From the NCBI GenBank assembly GCA_050084515.1, contig CM114273.1:42408001-42472000 (forward strand): a stretch of 64,000 nt of DNA, written 5' to 3'. The stretch comes from Blasia pusilla (Eukaryota > Marchantiophyta > Marchantiopsida > Blasiales). Shown here in pieces: positions 11,245-22,648 of this stretch (its first letter is position 1; each line of letters opens with the position of its first letter). The notes beneath the pieces were generated by a model, which made no database searches, was not told where the DNA came from, and saw only the letters and a list, made by a program, of their open reading frames with translations. The position numbers and the translations under genes were made by a program.

Positions 11245-11565
11245 TCAAAACTTTTTGACATATTTGAAATTTTTGTTTGCTTTCAAATTCAGGAAATCTT
11301 TAGAAGAGAGTAGGTAGTGGTCCACATTTGGCCCTAAAAAAACCTCCTCTTTCCTGGGGGCGAGAAAAAAGGAGACATCATAAGACCACCCTAAACATTT
11401 TTCCATCACTGTCCATGTGAGCCTAAGTTTCTTAACATTCCCTGTCTCGGTCAACAAAAAGTAGTGCCCTTGGTATTTTTGTTGGAGGACCACCCGGATG
11501 GGTACCTCTCTTTTGCAGAGGATTGTTGCCTGCATCATGGCCTCCCTAAATTGCCCCATAACCAA
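11245..11565 (-). pseudogene. Possible last exon of the methyltransferase gene
   Basis: Open frame on the minus strand next to the left terminus (contains EVPIRVVLQQKYQGHYFLL and YLLSSKDFLNLKANKNFKYV). I do not recognise a domain. Position and strand fit the final exon of the ParB-methyltransferase gene, but no splice sites could be proved. Confidence 0.3.
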
Positions 11566-12900
11566 CTTTTCATCGGTTTATGAATGGTGTCTGCTCAAGA
11601 CCAACTTTCTGAAATGTGAAAAAATCAGATCCTAAGGCTCAGACACCGAGAAGCTGCACCCCTCCCAACCCGTAAGAAAGCTCACCATAAGAAACGAAAG
11701 ATTTTTAGAAGTGATTTTCTTCCACCCTGCACCCACGACGATCTAACGGGTTGGGAATCCGAAATGGCAATCCGACGGTGTAGTAGGAATCTTGCACATC
11801 TTAGACAAGAAAAGAAGCCTACAACCGGTTGGACGAATGAAGGGAACGAGCCAAAAGTCAAGAAGCCCGCCACAATGCAATCGTCGAAGTTGGTCTCACG
11901 GGATAGAGTCCGATCACTCAAGCGATCAACTGTCAAAATGAGAGGTTGCTCGAAATGGTTAAAAAAGTTGCGGTGGGCAAAAAGCAAAAAGTCGGAATCA
12001 TACGGGTTGCAGAATTGTAATTCGAGTAGCTAAAAGAACACAATCCACAAGTCCAAAACATATTCAGAAAACTTTTACAAACACCATTATGGGTTCAAAA
12101 ATCTCGTCCTTTATTACCTCCGAAGGAACCTCGAAATGTACATTTCACCTAGTCTATGATTTCTTCACCTCGTCATCTACAAATTTACTCCTAACTCTCC
12201 TCGGTGTGAGTACCAAAGGAATGTCCGGGATTCAAGTGGCTCCTCCGGCCGATTGTAGACGGGGATCGAAAATGTTGGCGAGTCGAGAGCCTTGGCCCCC
12301 CTAGGTACACCATAACGGTCCCATGTAACTGTCTCGAGTCCCACCGCCTTCCTCGGCAAGTATACCTTATACGCTCTGCAATGTGACGCCCATCCAAAGT
12401 ATCAATATCGCTCCGCCCCGGTAATACCACTATGGCAACCGGGGTAGAAGGAATCCAACACGCCGAGAGAAGAAAAGAAGCCTTCCGCTGCCTTTACGAG
12501 TTGAGGGGAAGGTGCCAGGGAAGAAGCCCGCCTGATCGCACGATCCGAAAGGGTCCGATCGTTAACTGTCGGAATCAGACAAGTTTCTGGAGGTGGTAAA
12601 AAGGGTCCGAGTGGTCAAAAAGCGAAAAGTTGCAAGGAGGAGAAATCCGGACGGGTTGCGATGGTCATAAAGTGAAAATTGCAAGCGAGGAGAAATCCGA
12701 CGGGTTGCAAAGTAGAAGACCGTGGAGTACATAGACGATCACATTCGAAAAGACAAAATGATCAGCAAACATTTACAAGCACCACCATCGATCGAAAAAA
12801 TCTTTTGCTTTATATCATCCGAAAAAAGCTCGGAACTATACATTTGATCTATTCTATGAAATATTTTGCCAAATTATCAAAAAACTCCCTACTCCAAACG
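11566..12900 (-). other. Degenerate 3' part of methyltransferase gene
   Basis: Mixed remnant. The minus strand around 12430-12080 shows coding-like pieces in changing frames (GRHIAERIR, AVGLETVTWDRYGVP, VLTPRRVRSKFVDDEVKKS, HFEVPSEVIKDEIFEP). Around 11690-12020 and 12600-12710 there are isolated dyad halves (ACGGGTTGC), suggesting intron sequence. Exon boundaries cannot be set. Confidence 0.3.
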
Positions 12901-13468
12901 TTGCAGTCAAGCTGGGTCGTTGAGTTCTTTGAACTCACTCGTCATCGTCCGAGAGCTCTTGCAAAATCACTTTCGGCCTTGCCCTCCCGATTTTGGGAAT
13001 CGTTGGAAGTGACGATGGAGTCACTACCAAGGGTGGCTGTGGAACCGGAGCTCTCGGCTTCGGTGGAGAGTTGTACGCCCCAACGATCCTTTCATATTCT
13101 GCCTTTGCCTCCTTGCAAAGGTCAAAAGTTCCTGCCTTCCCTCTAGGCAGAGAATGTTCTTGCCACTTTTCTAGGCGCCTCTGATACTCGCCCCTGAAAG
13201 GCCCACTAAGTCGAACACCAAGTCACCCGGCCTAAAGCAGAGCTCGATGAGCGTTTGCATCAGGGCTGGCGACTTTTCCCTTCCTCCCAGAAGTGGGATA
13301 CTGTCTTGCATGTAAATCCCCGGGGAGGAATTGTACAAACTATCTAAGCTGTACCCATCTGAGCATGGATCCACAGGATCCTGGATCTTGAACACCTGGA
13401 AATTATGCTCGAGCCGAACGAAGCAGTAGACGTAAGAGTGGTCCATTTGTAAATCAGCACGAAACAAT

Positions 13469-13969
13469 GTCTGAAACTAAAGAAGTCGCCTTGAGAAGAT
13501 TTTCAATAATCGACTTTGGATCAACTCGCCGGAGTCCGGCGGGTTGTTTTTAATCGGACCAACCCGCCGGAACCCGGCGGGTTGCGATTGCAGGTTTTCC
13601 CGGTTGATTTTGGTTTTCGGATGCAACCCGTCGGAAGGCGACGGGTTCTTCGCCTAGACCAGCCCATGCTCGCCTGAGAGCAACGATCGATAGCAACCCG
13701 TCGCTATTAGACGGGTTGCATCCAAAAAACAAAATCAGCGCAACCCGTCGGGGTTTCGACGGGTTGCGTACACCGCGTTTTCCCTATGTATGTGGGAAAG
13801 ATGCAACCCGCCGCCTTCCGACGGGTTGCTCTCAACCGAGCATGGCTGCTCTATGCCAAAGAACCCGCCGCCTTCCGACGGGTTGCTCACGGACAAAAAA
13901 ACCAGATCGACTCTCATTCTACACATCATTATAAGATAATTGAAATTATTGTACAGAATTGAGCCTTAC
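13469..13969 (-). repeat. Methyltransferase intron 3 with dense dyads
   Basis: Bounded by donor GTAAGG (13969) and acceptor TTTCAG (13471) on the minus strand. Contains six strong dyads at about 13525-13547, 13557-13583, 13622-13648, 13693-13720, 13739-13767 and 13802-13829, plus 13861-13888. The best is CAACCCGTCGGGG / TTTCGACGGGTTGC. Confidence 0.6.
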
Positions 13970-15391
13970 CCGATCGACTCGTCGCGGATCGGAGTGGGTA
14001 CTCGTTTTTGATGATCCACGATTGTGCCATCCTCCACTTTAGTGACCTCTTGGCCTTTGGAGGTTGAAGAGCTCGTCCTCGCTCCCTCCAATCAACACCA
14101 AGAAGCCCCGCTGTCACTCGGATAGGCGTCGCAAAGGAGAACAAAAGTGCAACTGGTCATAAGTGAGCGGCAGATTCCACTCGGTACCTCGTCCGCGGAT
14201 TTTCGCCCCAAAGTCGCAACCCCGAGGGCAGATCGGCGATCAAGAGATCCACCGCAACCTCTTCCACCACTCCATTCACCGCCCGGCAGCGTGCCCGTTT
14301 CGTTGGAGCTTCCGCCCCAGCGTTGTCAATTTTTTCGATGGCGTTGTCGACGCTGAGAATCGAAGTTGTTCGGCTCATCCAAAGAAAGAGCCGAATGGCG
14401 AAGGAGGACGCTTGTCCGGTCGTTGTTTGTCTCGTGTCTTCCCAAGGATGATGGGCTATATTCTCCTTGGGACAACCCGGCACCTCTCGCTTCGCTTCTC
14501 CTAGTCTGGGACCGCTTGTCGGGGTTTCTATGACCTCGGATTAGTGGCGTTTTCTTCGCCGAGGACTGGTCGACCCTCTCTCCTGCTCGTCGGACGATTC
14601 CGCCTCCGCCTCTCATCTTCAGGCTCTCTTTGGGAAGTCTCGGCCTCTGAATTTTTCCCTCCCCTCGCCTTGCCTTTGAGACCTTTGTGGATTTGTCTTT
14701 GGTCGTCCAGGACCTTGGAAGCCAACTCGGTGTCTCGTGGGCTGCTCTGCATCTCCTCCGAAGAAGTCTTCATTTGGACAAAATTGGGGATGTCGTCTTG
14801 TCCTGAGGCCACTGCATCATGAAGCACTCGTAAGTCCTTATCCGTGATGTCTTCAGGGTTGTTGAAGTCGAGCCAAATGGGGCAATTCTCCACCTCCCAA
14901 TCGGACATGTCTTCGCCCCATCTCCACGTCGTACATGGAGAATGTCTCTGCATCCGCAGTAAGCCCACAATTTCAAGGCTACCGATAATTTTCCCCACGC
15001 ACTGCATTCTTACTTTCGGACGAGGTACTGAATACCATCCGTTGGCGACTTTAAGTCGAAGAGTATCGGCCGTGCTGCTCTGTAGATCTTGCTTCTTCTT
15101 CGCTTGATCCCGTTTGTTACCCTCTACTTCTTCGTCAAGCTCTGCCTGAGGGAGGACGCAAACCTTGAACATGGTCTTGAATCCAGGGTTCTTGGTTGGC
15201 TTGTCCCGAATGTCGTCGAGCCAAACCTCGTAATCTCCAGAACTTTCAAGGTTTGCTTCCCGCGGAATGGGCTCTAATCTTCTGAGCTCCGCTTGCGCAG
15301 GCCGTCGTCAAAGACGGACTTCCGATTACCATAACGCGTCCCTAACGACCATTCGCGTAGCCAATGCGAGATCACTATGCTATCAGATTTG

Positions 15392-16214
15392 CTAATGCCG
15401 GGTAAGCAACTCGTCGTACTCCGACGGGTTGCTGGACTGCACGCTTTTTCGGATGTTTTTTTAAGATTGCAACTCGTCGGACTCCGACGGGTTGCTGGAC
15501 TGCACGCTTTTTCGGATGTTTTTTTAAGATTGCAACTCGTCGGACTCCGACGACTTGTTTGATTGAACATAAATTTAACTAGTTTTTGGCCCAAAGCAAA
15601 CCTTCAGAGTCCGACGGGTTGTTGATAGGCCACCTTGTGAGTTTTTTTTTTTAAGAATGCAACTCGTCGGACTCCGACGAGTTGCTCGAGTGACTGCAGG
15701 TTTAGAAGGTTTTTTCCCCAAAGCAACCCGTCGGAGTCCGACGGGTTGCTTGCCTCGAAGCTATTTTTCCCCATATCAACCCGTCGGAGTCCGTCGGAGT
15801 CCGACGAGTTGCATTCTTCAAAAAACATCCTCACAAGGCGGCCTGTCGAGCAACCCGTCGGACTCCGACGGTTTGCTTTGGGCCAAAAACTAGTTAAATC
15901 TATGTTCCATCAAACAAGTCGTCGGAGTCCGACGAGTTGCAATCTTAAAAAAACATCCGAAAAAGCGTGCAGTCAAGCAACCCGTCGGAGTCCGACAAGT
16001 TGCAATCTTTAAAAAAAATCCGAAAAAGCGTGCAGTCCAGCAACCTGTCGGAGTCCGACGAGTTGCAATCTTAAAAAAACATCCGGAAAAGCGTGCAGTC
16101 TAGCAAACCGTCGGAGTCCGACGAGTTGCTTTCTGCAAAAACAAACCTAACCCATTCATCAATCGAGCAACTCGTTGGAGTCCGACGAGTTGCGAAAGTG
16201 TTAAAGATACTCAC
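15392..16214 (-). repeat. Methyltransferase intron 2: long foldback of dyads
   Basis: Donor GTGAGTATC (16214) and acceptor GGCATTAG (15392). About 13 dyads occur every 50-65 bp. The spacers are also mirrored: CTGCACGCTTTTTCGGATGT (15435, 15498) recurs reversed as ACATCCGAAAAAGCGTGCAG (15951, 16078); the TTAACTAGTTTTTGGCCCAAAGC phrase (15574) and the GGCCACCTTGTGAG phrase (15631) also have reversed partners near 15871 and 15830. The intron is thus a roughly 350-bp-arm inverted repeat centred near 15760. Confidence 0.75.
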
Positions 16215-17400
16215 GTGTTCATGGCATGCATTGCCATCTCCACCATCGCCATGTGATGAGGGTATGGGTGAAGGACCATTGCCTTCACGCAGAAATGTGC
16301 CTCCAATGAGTTGGGGCGCTCCTCCGCAAACTTGGTCCACGCCATGAACCTGTGATTTCCATCCCAGATGAAGAAATACATATTCCTCATCCAGCTGAAT
16401 TCCGTGCCCTCAACTTGCCTTATGAAGTCCTGGTCTCGCATCCTCCAGAATGTGTCGAGATTTTCCAAGTCCTCCTCGGTAACCAGAGCTTGGGTTCCAT
16501 GCTCGTCGTAAGGCTGAACATAGAAGGGAGGAAAGCTGTCCACGTAGAGGATCTTTGTCGCCGCCCGATTGTTTGAGCTTTGCGATGTCCTCGCCGGATC
16601 AGATTTGTGGACGTATTCCATTGTCCTTAATTGGCGAGTGGAATCCTCGGGCGTTGTGGCCCTCCATGAGTGCCATCTCGCTTTACCACCGTCGAACCAG
16701 GGACAAGAGGAATAAGCAACACGAAATCCCAATGAATTGCAATTCACATAATTAAGAAAACCGAACCTCTCTTACCCACTCGAAAATGGAGTCGGTTTCT
16801 TGACCGCTAACTTGTGCGAGATCTGGGGTGGCAAATCAACGGGAACTCATCGATCCGATAGAGGTCGATGTCCTCCGCCGGGCTTGAGTCGAATGACCGC
16901 TCTCCGGCTTCTTCGGCCATGTCCACCATCTCCACACCGAGGTCCTCATGACCTCGTCGTCATCGATTTGAACTGGTGTTGTTTCCACTATGTTGATTGT
17001 GTCCTCGGACTTCGTGGGGGACATTTCCCGCATCTCAACACTTGCGGTTGGATGGGCTGGGCTATCGTCAATGGCTATCGCTTTTTCCCGCCTCGCTTTA
17101 GCCAATTATGCCCTCCCTCACCGACGCGTCCAGACGCTTCTTTTCTCTCTTTTCGTCTGCGATCCTTTTCTTCAAGGCCTGCGACGTCTCGGCCTCTTCG
17201 TTCTGTTTATCTAGCGCCGCTTGAACACGTCTCGCCAGAAGCACTTGGTTGTGCATCTCCGCTTCCCTTTCCCGCTCCTCGATTTCCTGCTGCCTAATTT
17301 CATTCACCGAACGAGGCCCAGGAGAAGCTGACGCAGGAGTCCTAATGGACTTGGGAGTGAAGCTCCCAGACTTGTTGGCTTGTGTTTTTTTCCTCGTCAT

Positions 17401-18729
17401 TTTTGCTGGAAATGCCTCCACCTATGTCCACGAAGAATCCCTTGATCAGTCGCCTTGCTGATGTCGAGATGGGAGCTCGTCTCGCCTTGATGGTTAGCTC
17501 GAATCGTCCCGATATCGCTCGGTCGAACCGTCTCGCTCTCGTTCCCTCCTATCGACTCGCGATGTGTCGCTGCGTGAAATGCTCCTTCGTATCTTATCAG
17601 CTGCTGCGCGGGAGAGTGAGGAGTGAGGAATGAAGATCGCGAAATGAGAAACCGGAAATGAGCGATCTCTGCTCTATTTATACTTTTCTAGCCGTTGGGC
17701 TGACCGTTGGGTCCCGTCGTCCTTTCAACGGCGACGTGCCGGATGTTACGGAAGTCCGGACGTGAAAAATCGCAACCCATCGGAGTCCGACAAGTTGCAC
17801 GGCTCCGCCATCTTGGGTACGTCGCCACGTGCGCGAGCAACCCGTCGGAGACCAACGGGTTGAGCGCCTCCGTCGTCTTCGGAAAAGAACGCGAGGTACC
17901 CGCGCAACCCGTCGTAGACCGACATGTTGCGCGCCTCCGCCATCCTGGGTACGTCGCCACGTGCGCAAGCAACCCGTCGGAGACTGACGTGTTGAGCGCC
18001 TCCGTCGTCTTCGGAAAACAACGCGAGGTACCCGCGCAACCCGTCGGAGACCGATATGTTGCGCGCCTCCGCCATGTTTGGGACGGGAATGGGACGTATT
18101 TTGGGCAATCCGTTGGAGACTGTTGGGTTGCACGCTTCCCTCATCAAGGGTTAGGAACGATGGCTTCCCGTGCAAGTCGTCGGAGTCTGGCTGGCTGCAC
18201 CACAAGGCGAGGCCCTTGCGCAACCCGTTGGACGGCGACGGGTTGCACGCCTCGCCGTCTTTGGGCTAAAAGGCGAGGCACCTGCGGAACTCGTCGGGAA
18301 CAGACGGTTTGCACACCTCCGGCATCTTCGAGCAAGAAGGAGCGGTATCCCAGCAACTTGTCGGAGAGCGACGGGTTGCTCGCTTCGACAATGTTTAGCA
18401 GAAGCGTGCAACCCGTCCGATGCCGACGGGTTGCAGGCTTCGGTTAGCCGGGTAATTTCGAGTTACCAGGACTCCGATGGGTTCCAAGTGTGATCGCAAC
18501 CCTCTCGCTTCCCAAATCCGGTAACATATTGCAACTTGTAATTGAATGTGTTTGCAGGTGGATCCATTGTGTCAGACAATGTCACCCACCAAATTCATCT
18601 TGTCAGTAAAAATCTGTTAGGAGTATCTGTTTCCTATTCACTATAAATTAAATATTCTCATTCTCATTCTCATTCTCATTCTCATTCTCATTCTCATTCT
18701 CAGTCTCCTCCCGTAGGAATCTTCTTGGA
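17401..18729. promoter_or_regulatory. Divergent promoter/intergenic region of element 1
   Basis: Lies between the two divergent start codons. Minus-strand TATA box TATAAATAG at 17674-17682, 274 bp before ATG 17400. Plus-strand TATA box TATAAAT at 18642-18648, 82 bp before ATG 18730, followed by a CATTCT hexamer repeat (about 18655-18705) in the presumed leader. Between them are about ten dyads (17772-18440). The spacing suggests shared control, with the dyads as candidate binding sites; that is inference. Confidence 0.55.
17800..18065. repeat. 132-bp tandem repeat in divergent promoter
   Basis: GGGTACGTCGCCACGTGCGC occurs at 17815 and 17947, giving a 132-bp period. Each unit contains two dyads, the phrase CGTCGTCTTCGGAAAA and GCGAGGTACCCGCGC. 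A third partial unit begins near 18060. Confidence 0.75.
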
Positions 18730-21700
18730 ATGGATAATTATGTTAAGCTCACTTGTGGCAGTCATCTGGCGGCCCTTCCTCAATCAGAAATCATTCGACC
18801 CCAAGCTCGTGAGTTTTTCGTAGCAGTGGATGAAAATTTTCTGTCTGTTCGATTTCTTCTTCAACTTGGAACCATCTTTGTATCCAAAGATGTTAGGGTG
18901 GAAGGTACGGAAGACATAATAGGTGAGACGGTCCAGCCAGTGACCTCAGACCGTAAAGTATGGAATCTCCTACCTGTAGCAAATGGTCAATCTGAGTTCT
19001 ACGGCCCCCCTGAATTCGTCTGTTTCCCAAGTAGACGGTCTAGAATTTCCTAGTGCTCTAAGCTCTACGTTTGCAACTCCAAGCTCTGCAGATCCCACTT
19101 TGACTCCAACTTCGCACACTCCTAACAATGTTGTTCTTCCTGAAGAGATTCCGGATGTTATGAACCTCAGTGGATCTGTCGGACACCAATCGGGCCCTGT
19201 GTCCGCCTACTCGTTCCTCTTGCGAGTATCAGGCAATAGTTTGCTTTCGTCTCTGCCCTTGAAAATGTTCAAGCACATTCTTGTCGACGAGCTTCCGCCC
19301 ACGTACGATGGTAATTGCATTTTTGAGTTGCCTCCACTTGCTGCTCCTGCTCAAAAGAAGGATGGAGGACGCCTGAAGTCTGATTGTCATCGATGGTGCA
19401 GGCTTCAACATACCAGTGCTTCCATCCCAGATGGTCCTTGGATTGTCTCCCGCCGCCAATGCGTTGGAGCCTTGGAGTGTAGAAGTCCAGCATGCCCATA
19501 TCTAGAGCGCAACGGGCGAGTCAATACGTCGCAATTCCCCCCCAAGAATGCAAAAACTCCATACGAGGTGGGTGCCACAATACCGCCGGGAGGCCATCGA
19601 TCTCCTCATTGTCAGGCATCGCCCTTCTGCGTTGGAGCGTGTCCTGCATACATATTTTTCATTGTCCATGACTTGGGCTCCACGTTAGAGTATACAAGGC
19701 TGGCAGTTCATGTTGGCTCCCACACTCATCCTGTGACCGATGCAATTCAAAGACACATCAAGGAGGATGTGGCGAAGAAAGTAGTCGAGGTCTTCAGAAA
19801 CTCTCCGGGTTCAAAGCCCGGGGTGATCAAGCTCACAACGGCATCACAAATTTATGAACAATTGCTTGGAATCCCTGGACAGGGCGAGATCATGGCGGTT
19901 GAGGAGAAACAACTCTGGGAAAATCTCGCATTTCTCGCTGATCCTGAATGCTTCCGGAATTTGCTGCGTCAGATACGAGTTCTAGATGGAAAGACGGCCG
20001 AAATGGATGCCATTGCCAGAATCAAGGCCAACTCCAGATTTCCATTCATTCAGAGATGGCAGTTCATGGGCCAAGGAGGCAAGGGATCCAGGGCCTATCT
20101 CTTCAAAATGTCAACCACAGGTCCCTCGAGTGGCCTCGATCTTATAGATCGAATGAGGGAAGGGGAAGATCTTTACGGGAGCTAGGTCAGCTTTGATATT
20201 TGCTCTGAGTCTTTGAGCGGATGGTTGACGATGGGTGCTCACGTTTATGACCATGTGGAGAAGGGACTCAAAACTATATTTGTGTGTGAAGTAAAGCGAA
20301 AAGCGTTGGCGGTTTGAAGATGTCTTTGGTTACTCTTATTGGAGGTGGTGAAGGAAAACAAAAGGCCACCTCCGGAAATTTATGGGTTCATGGCGGACAA
20401 TGCACAACCTGGGTGGATTGCTATCCGGGAAGTGTTCAGGGTGGAGAGGTTCAACCGGAGAGGAAAGGTCGGATGCTTTCCATTGGCAATAGTCTGTGAC
20501 CCGGTACACCAAATCTTGCATCAAGGAGAATAAGAGGACAGAGCATGTCACTCTACTCCAACGCTGCAAGGACAGAAAAACCTCAAAACAGGCCATGGAC
20601 TGCCAGGAAGAACTTCATGGGTGGTGGAGGAAGCATGCGATTGAGGGGAAGTACAAAGAGTTGTGCTCTTGGTTGAGTTGGTGGATTGTACGTATGAGAC
20701 AATGGGGAAACTTCATGCGGCAGGTGAGTTCACTATTTTGTCTTGTCAAGCTCACGCTGAGAATTTTTTGTAAAGTTGTAGCTCAGGGTGAGAATCGTGG
20801 GAATTATATGGATTTCAAACCCAAGAAACCAAGCAAGCTGTTGGATGCGACGGGTTGCCCGAGTGTGCAACCTGACGGAAACCGACGGGTTGCATCCAGA
20901 TGTTTGGTGCAACCCGAGTGTGCAACCCGTCGGGACCCGACGGGTCACAGAGTCGTTCATGGGATGCCTCAGCCTTGCAACCTGTCGGGTTCCTACGGGT
21001 TGTAGTAGGTGGGTTTAAGGTTACAACACGTCGGTTTCCATCGGGTCGCAGAGTCGTTCATGGGATGCCTCGGGCCTGCAACCCATCTGGTTCCGACAGG
21101 TCGCTTATTTCTTTGACTTCTGAGCTATTTTGGTTCCCTTCTAACATTGCCGTCGTTGCAGGGATTGAACGTTCATGAAAATGCCCTCTGCCCCAACACA
21201 AGTGGAGCAGAAAGTGTTCATTCCTCCTGGAGGTCGTCACAAGCATGCCAACGAATTTCACTTGTGGAGGCATGCCAACAAGACCAGGCAAGAGCAATGC
21301 TACAGTCTGCAGCATCCCATATCTTTCTCACAAAAGGCATAACAAAAGGAAAAGGGCCATTGATCTACGAGCTCTATGTCAGGGCGGCTGTGAGATCTGG
21401 TGATGAAAAATTGTATGTCGAAGCCTTCAACCGGTGCATAGATGGAACTCCCCTCGAGCAAAACGTACATATTGGTGGGGATATTCGTGGGCGGGTTTCA
21501 AGACGTCCCATACAGATGGTGGTAGAGCAGTCCGAACGAGACTCGTGGAGACCAGATAAGTATCTTGACTTCAAGCAGGTGAAGAGGCAGCATCGAGGAA
21601 CGAATCCGGTGATTGATTTGGATGAGGAAATCACGCCGCCCAGGTATTCGGGGACCCCGGACCCGTCCCAAATCCGTGATGGAGTTACTTCTCCAAAATC

Positions 21701-22648
21701 AGTGAATGTTTTATTTCAAAAGCCCTCCGTTGCTGGAAGTTCGCAACATCATGTCACTGGGGTGGTTCAACAATATGGGATTCCGGTAATGGAGGTGGAT
21801 TGCAACCTAAAACGGTGGCATATATCTCGGAGTAACCCAGGACGTGGACCCACCTGCAGGGCAGGATCTGATGGCATTAGGAGAGCATGCGGCACTTTCC
21901 TAAATAAGAACTGTCACATAAGGATCGGCGACCTCTGCCTAGGTTTTGGGGACTCAAAACCTTTGATCGTTTCACGAGGACCGCGGATCAATTGAAGTAC
22001 TTCTTCTGCCCAAATGAATCTTGCACTTTCCGGAAGTCTTATCCGGCTGCCATTGGAGCTCCCGGGAATACCCCCACGATTTGGCCCATCGCCGCAGGCA
22101 CGAACTGCACTCAAGACGAAGTGGACAATCTCACAAGTGCCGGTTTTAGACTCGTAGACGAGGGAAATTCGGAGCATGTTCGCATTACAGAGACCTTCGC
22201 ATTTCATATTCAACCCAAGATTGATGTCAACATGTACTCGGAGAAGGTGGATGATCTCAATCCATTATTTCTGTTTGAGTCTAGAAATGGGGTGAAGAGA
22301 AACAGAATGTGTAGGCCAACGGTGGAGAGAGCAAAACGAATTGCAGCAGCTCGGGAGGCAAAAATGGAGATCATCGCCACGAAAGATGTCCTGAGTGGCA
22401 ATGGAATAGGAAGGATGTATTGGGTCAAGAACAACACTGTGAATTCAAGTGTCACAGGGGTGTATGTGGTGCACATCTGTTGCTTTCCCACATGTTCATG
22501 TGATGACTTTGTCCAAAGAGAGACTAGTGGCAAAAGGTATTTCCCTTGTAAGCACATGTACTATGTGTTCTTTGGTAGTTTTAAGAGAGTCCGAGGTAGG
22601 AGTAGGAATCCACCAACCACATTCCTCAAAGAAGTTGAAGTATTTTAA
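18730..22648 (+). pseudogene. Mutator-like transposase of element 1
   Basis: Most complete transposase copy, about 1160 codons in two exons (intron 20724-21161, phase 0). ATG 18730 starts MDNYVKLTCGSHL behind a TATA box. WRKY/GCM1-like finger at about codons 235-340: SRRQCVGALECRSPACPYL ... HVGSHTHPV. Transposase core about codons 480-660: LTMGAHVYDHVEKGLKT, FMADNAQPGWIAIREVF, HWQQ/FVTRYTKSC (best seen in the 23090 copy), ELHGWWRKHAIEGKYKELC. C-terminal SWIM finger about codons 1100-1130: FPTCSCDDFVQ ... FPCKHMYY. Frameshifts near 19000 and 21914 and a stop at 20183 disable it. It would cut and join element ends in the nucleus. Confidence 0.75.
20724..21161 (+). repeat. Transposase intron with dyads, element 1
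   Basis: GTGAGT...TTGCAG intron between codons NFMRQ and GLNVHENA. Dyads at about 20848-20895, 20910-20943, 20976-21003 and 21076-21105. Confidence 0.65.

Larger units (their letters stand above)
11245..17400 (-). pseudogene. Coiled-coil / ParB-like / beta-order DNA methyltransferase-like gene
   Basis: Multi-exon minus-strand gene. Start chosen at ATG 17400 (MTRKKTQANKSG, AAAATGACG context) behind a TATA box. Exon 1 (to 16776) is a charged coiled coil, REREAEMHNQVLLARR. Exon 2 (16676-16215) holds IWDGNHRFMAW, resembling ParB/sulfiredoxin box II. Exon 3 (15391 to about 13970) has an acidic-basic linker, then VAVDLLIADLPSGLRLW (like motif IV, D-P-P-Y) followed by EWNLPLTYDQLHF and FVLLCDA. The next exon (from 13470) has SPALMQTLIELCFRPGDLVF then DLVGLSGAS, matching motifs X and I. 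The order IV-X-I is the beta order. Y in motif IV is S, and several frameshifts (about 17105, 16945, 14150, 13190) show decay. Substrate and base specificity are unknown. Confidence 0.55.

Noticed and set aside
13171-13467. Taking the SGASIRG segment as an intact methyltransferase motif I
   Set aside because: A second frame from the same bases gives FRGEYQRRLEKWQEHS with long continuation, so a frameshift is nearby and the exact motif I boundary is uncertain. Only the combined motif order is used.
15400-16200. Regularly spaced palindromic repeats resembling a CRISPR array
   Set aside because: The spacers are themselves repeated and mirrored, the setting is a spliced plant gene, and no cas genes are present. 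It is an intronic foldback.
17678-18447. Long overlapping open frames on both strands in the divergent spacer
   Set aside because: They arise from GC-rich tandem repeats and dyads without stops; composition is repetitive and no domain is visible.
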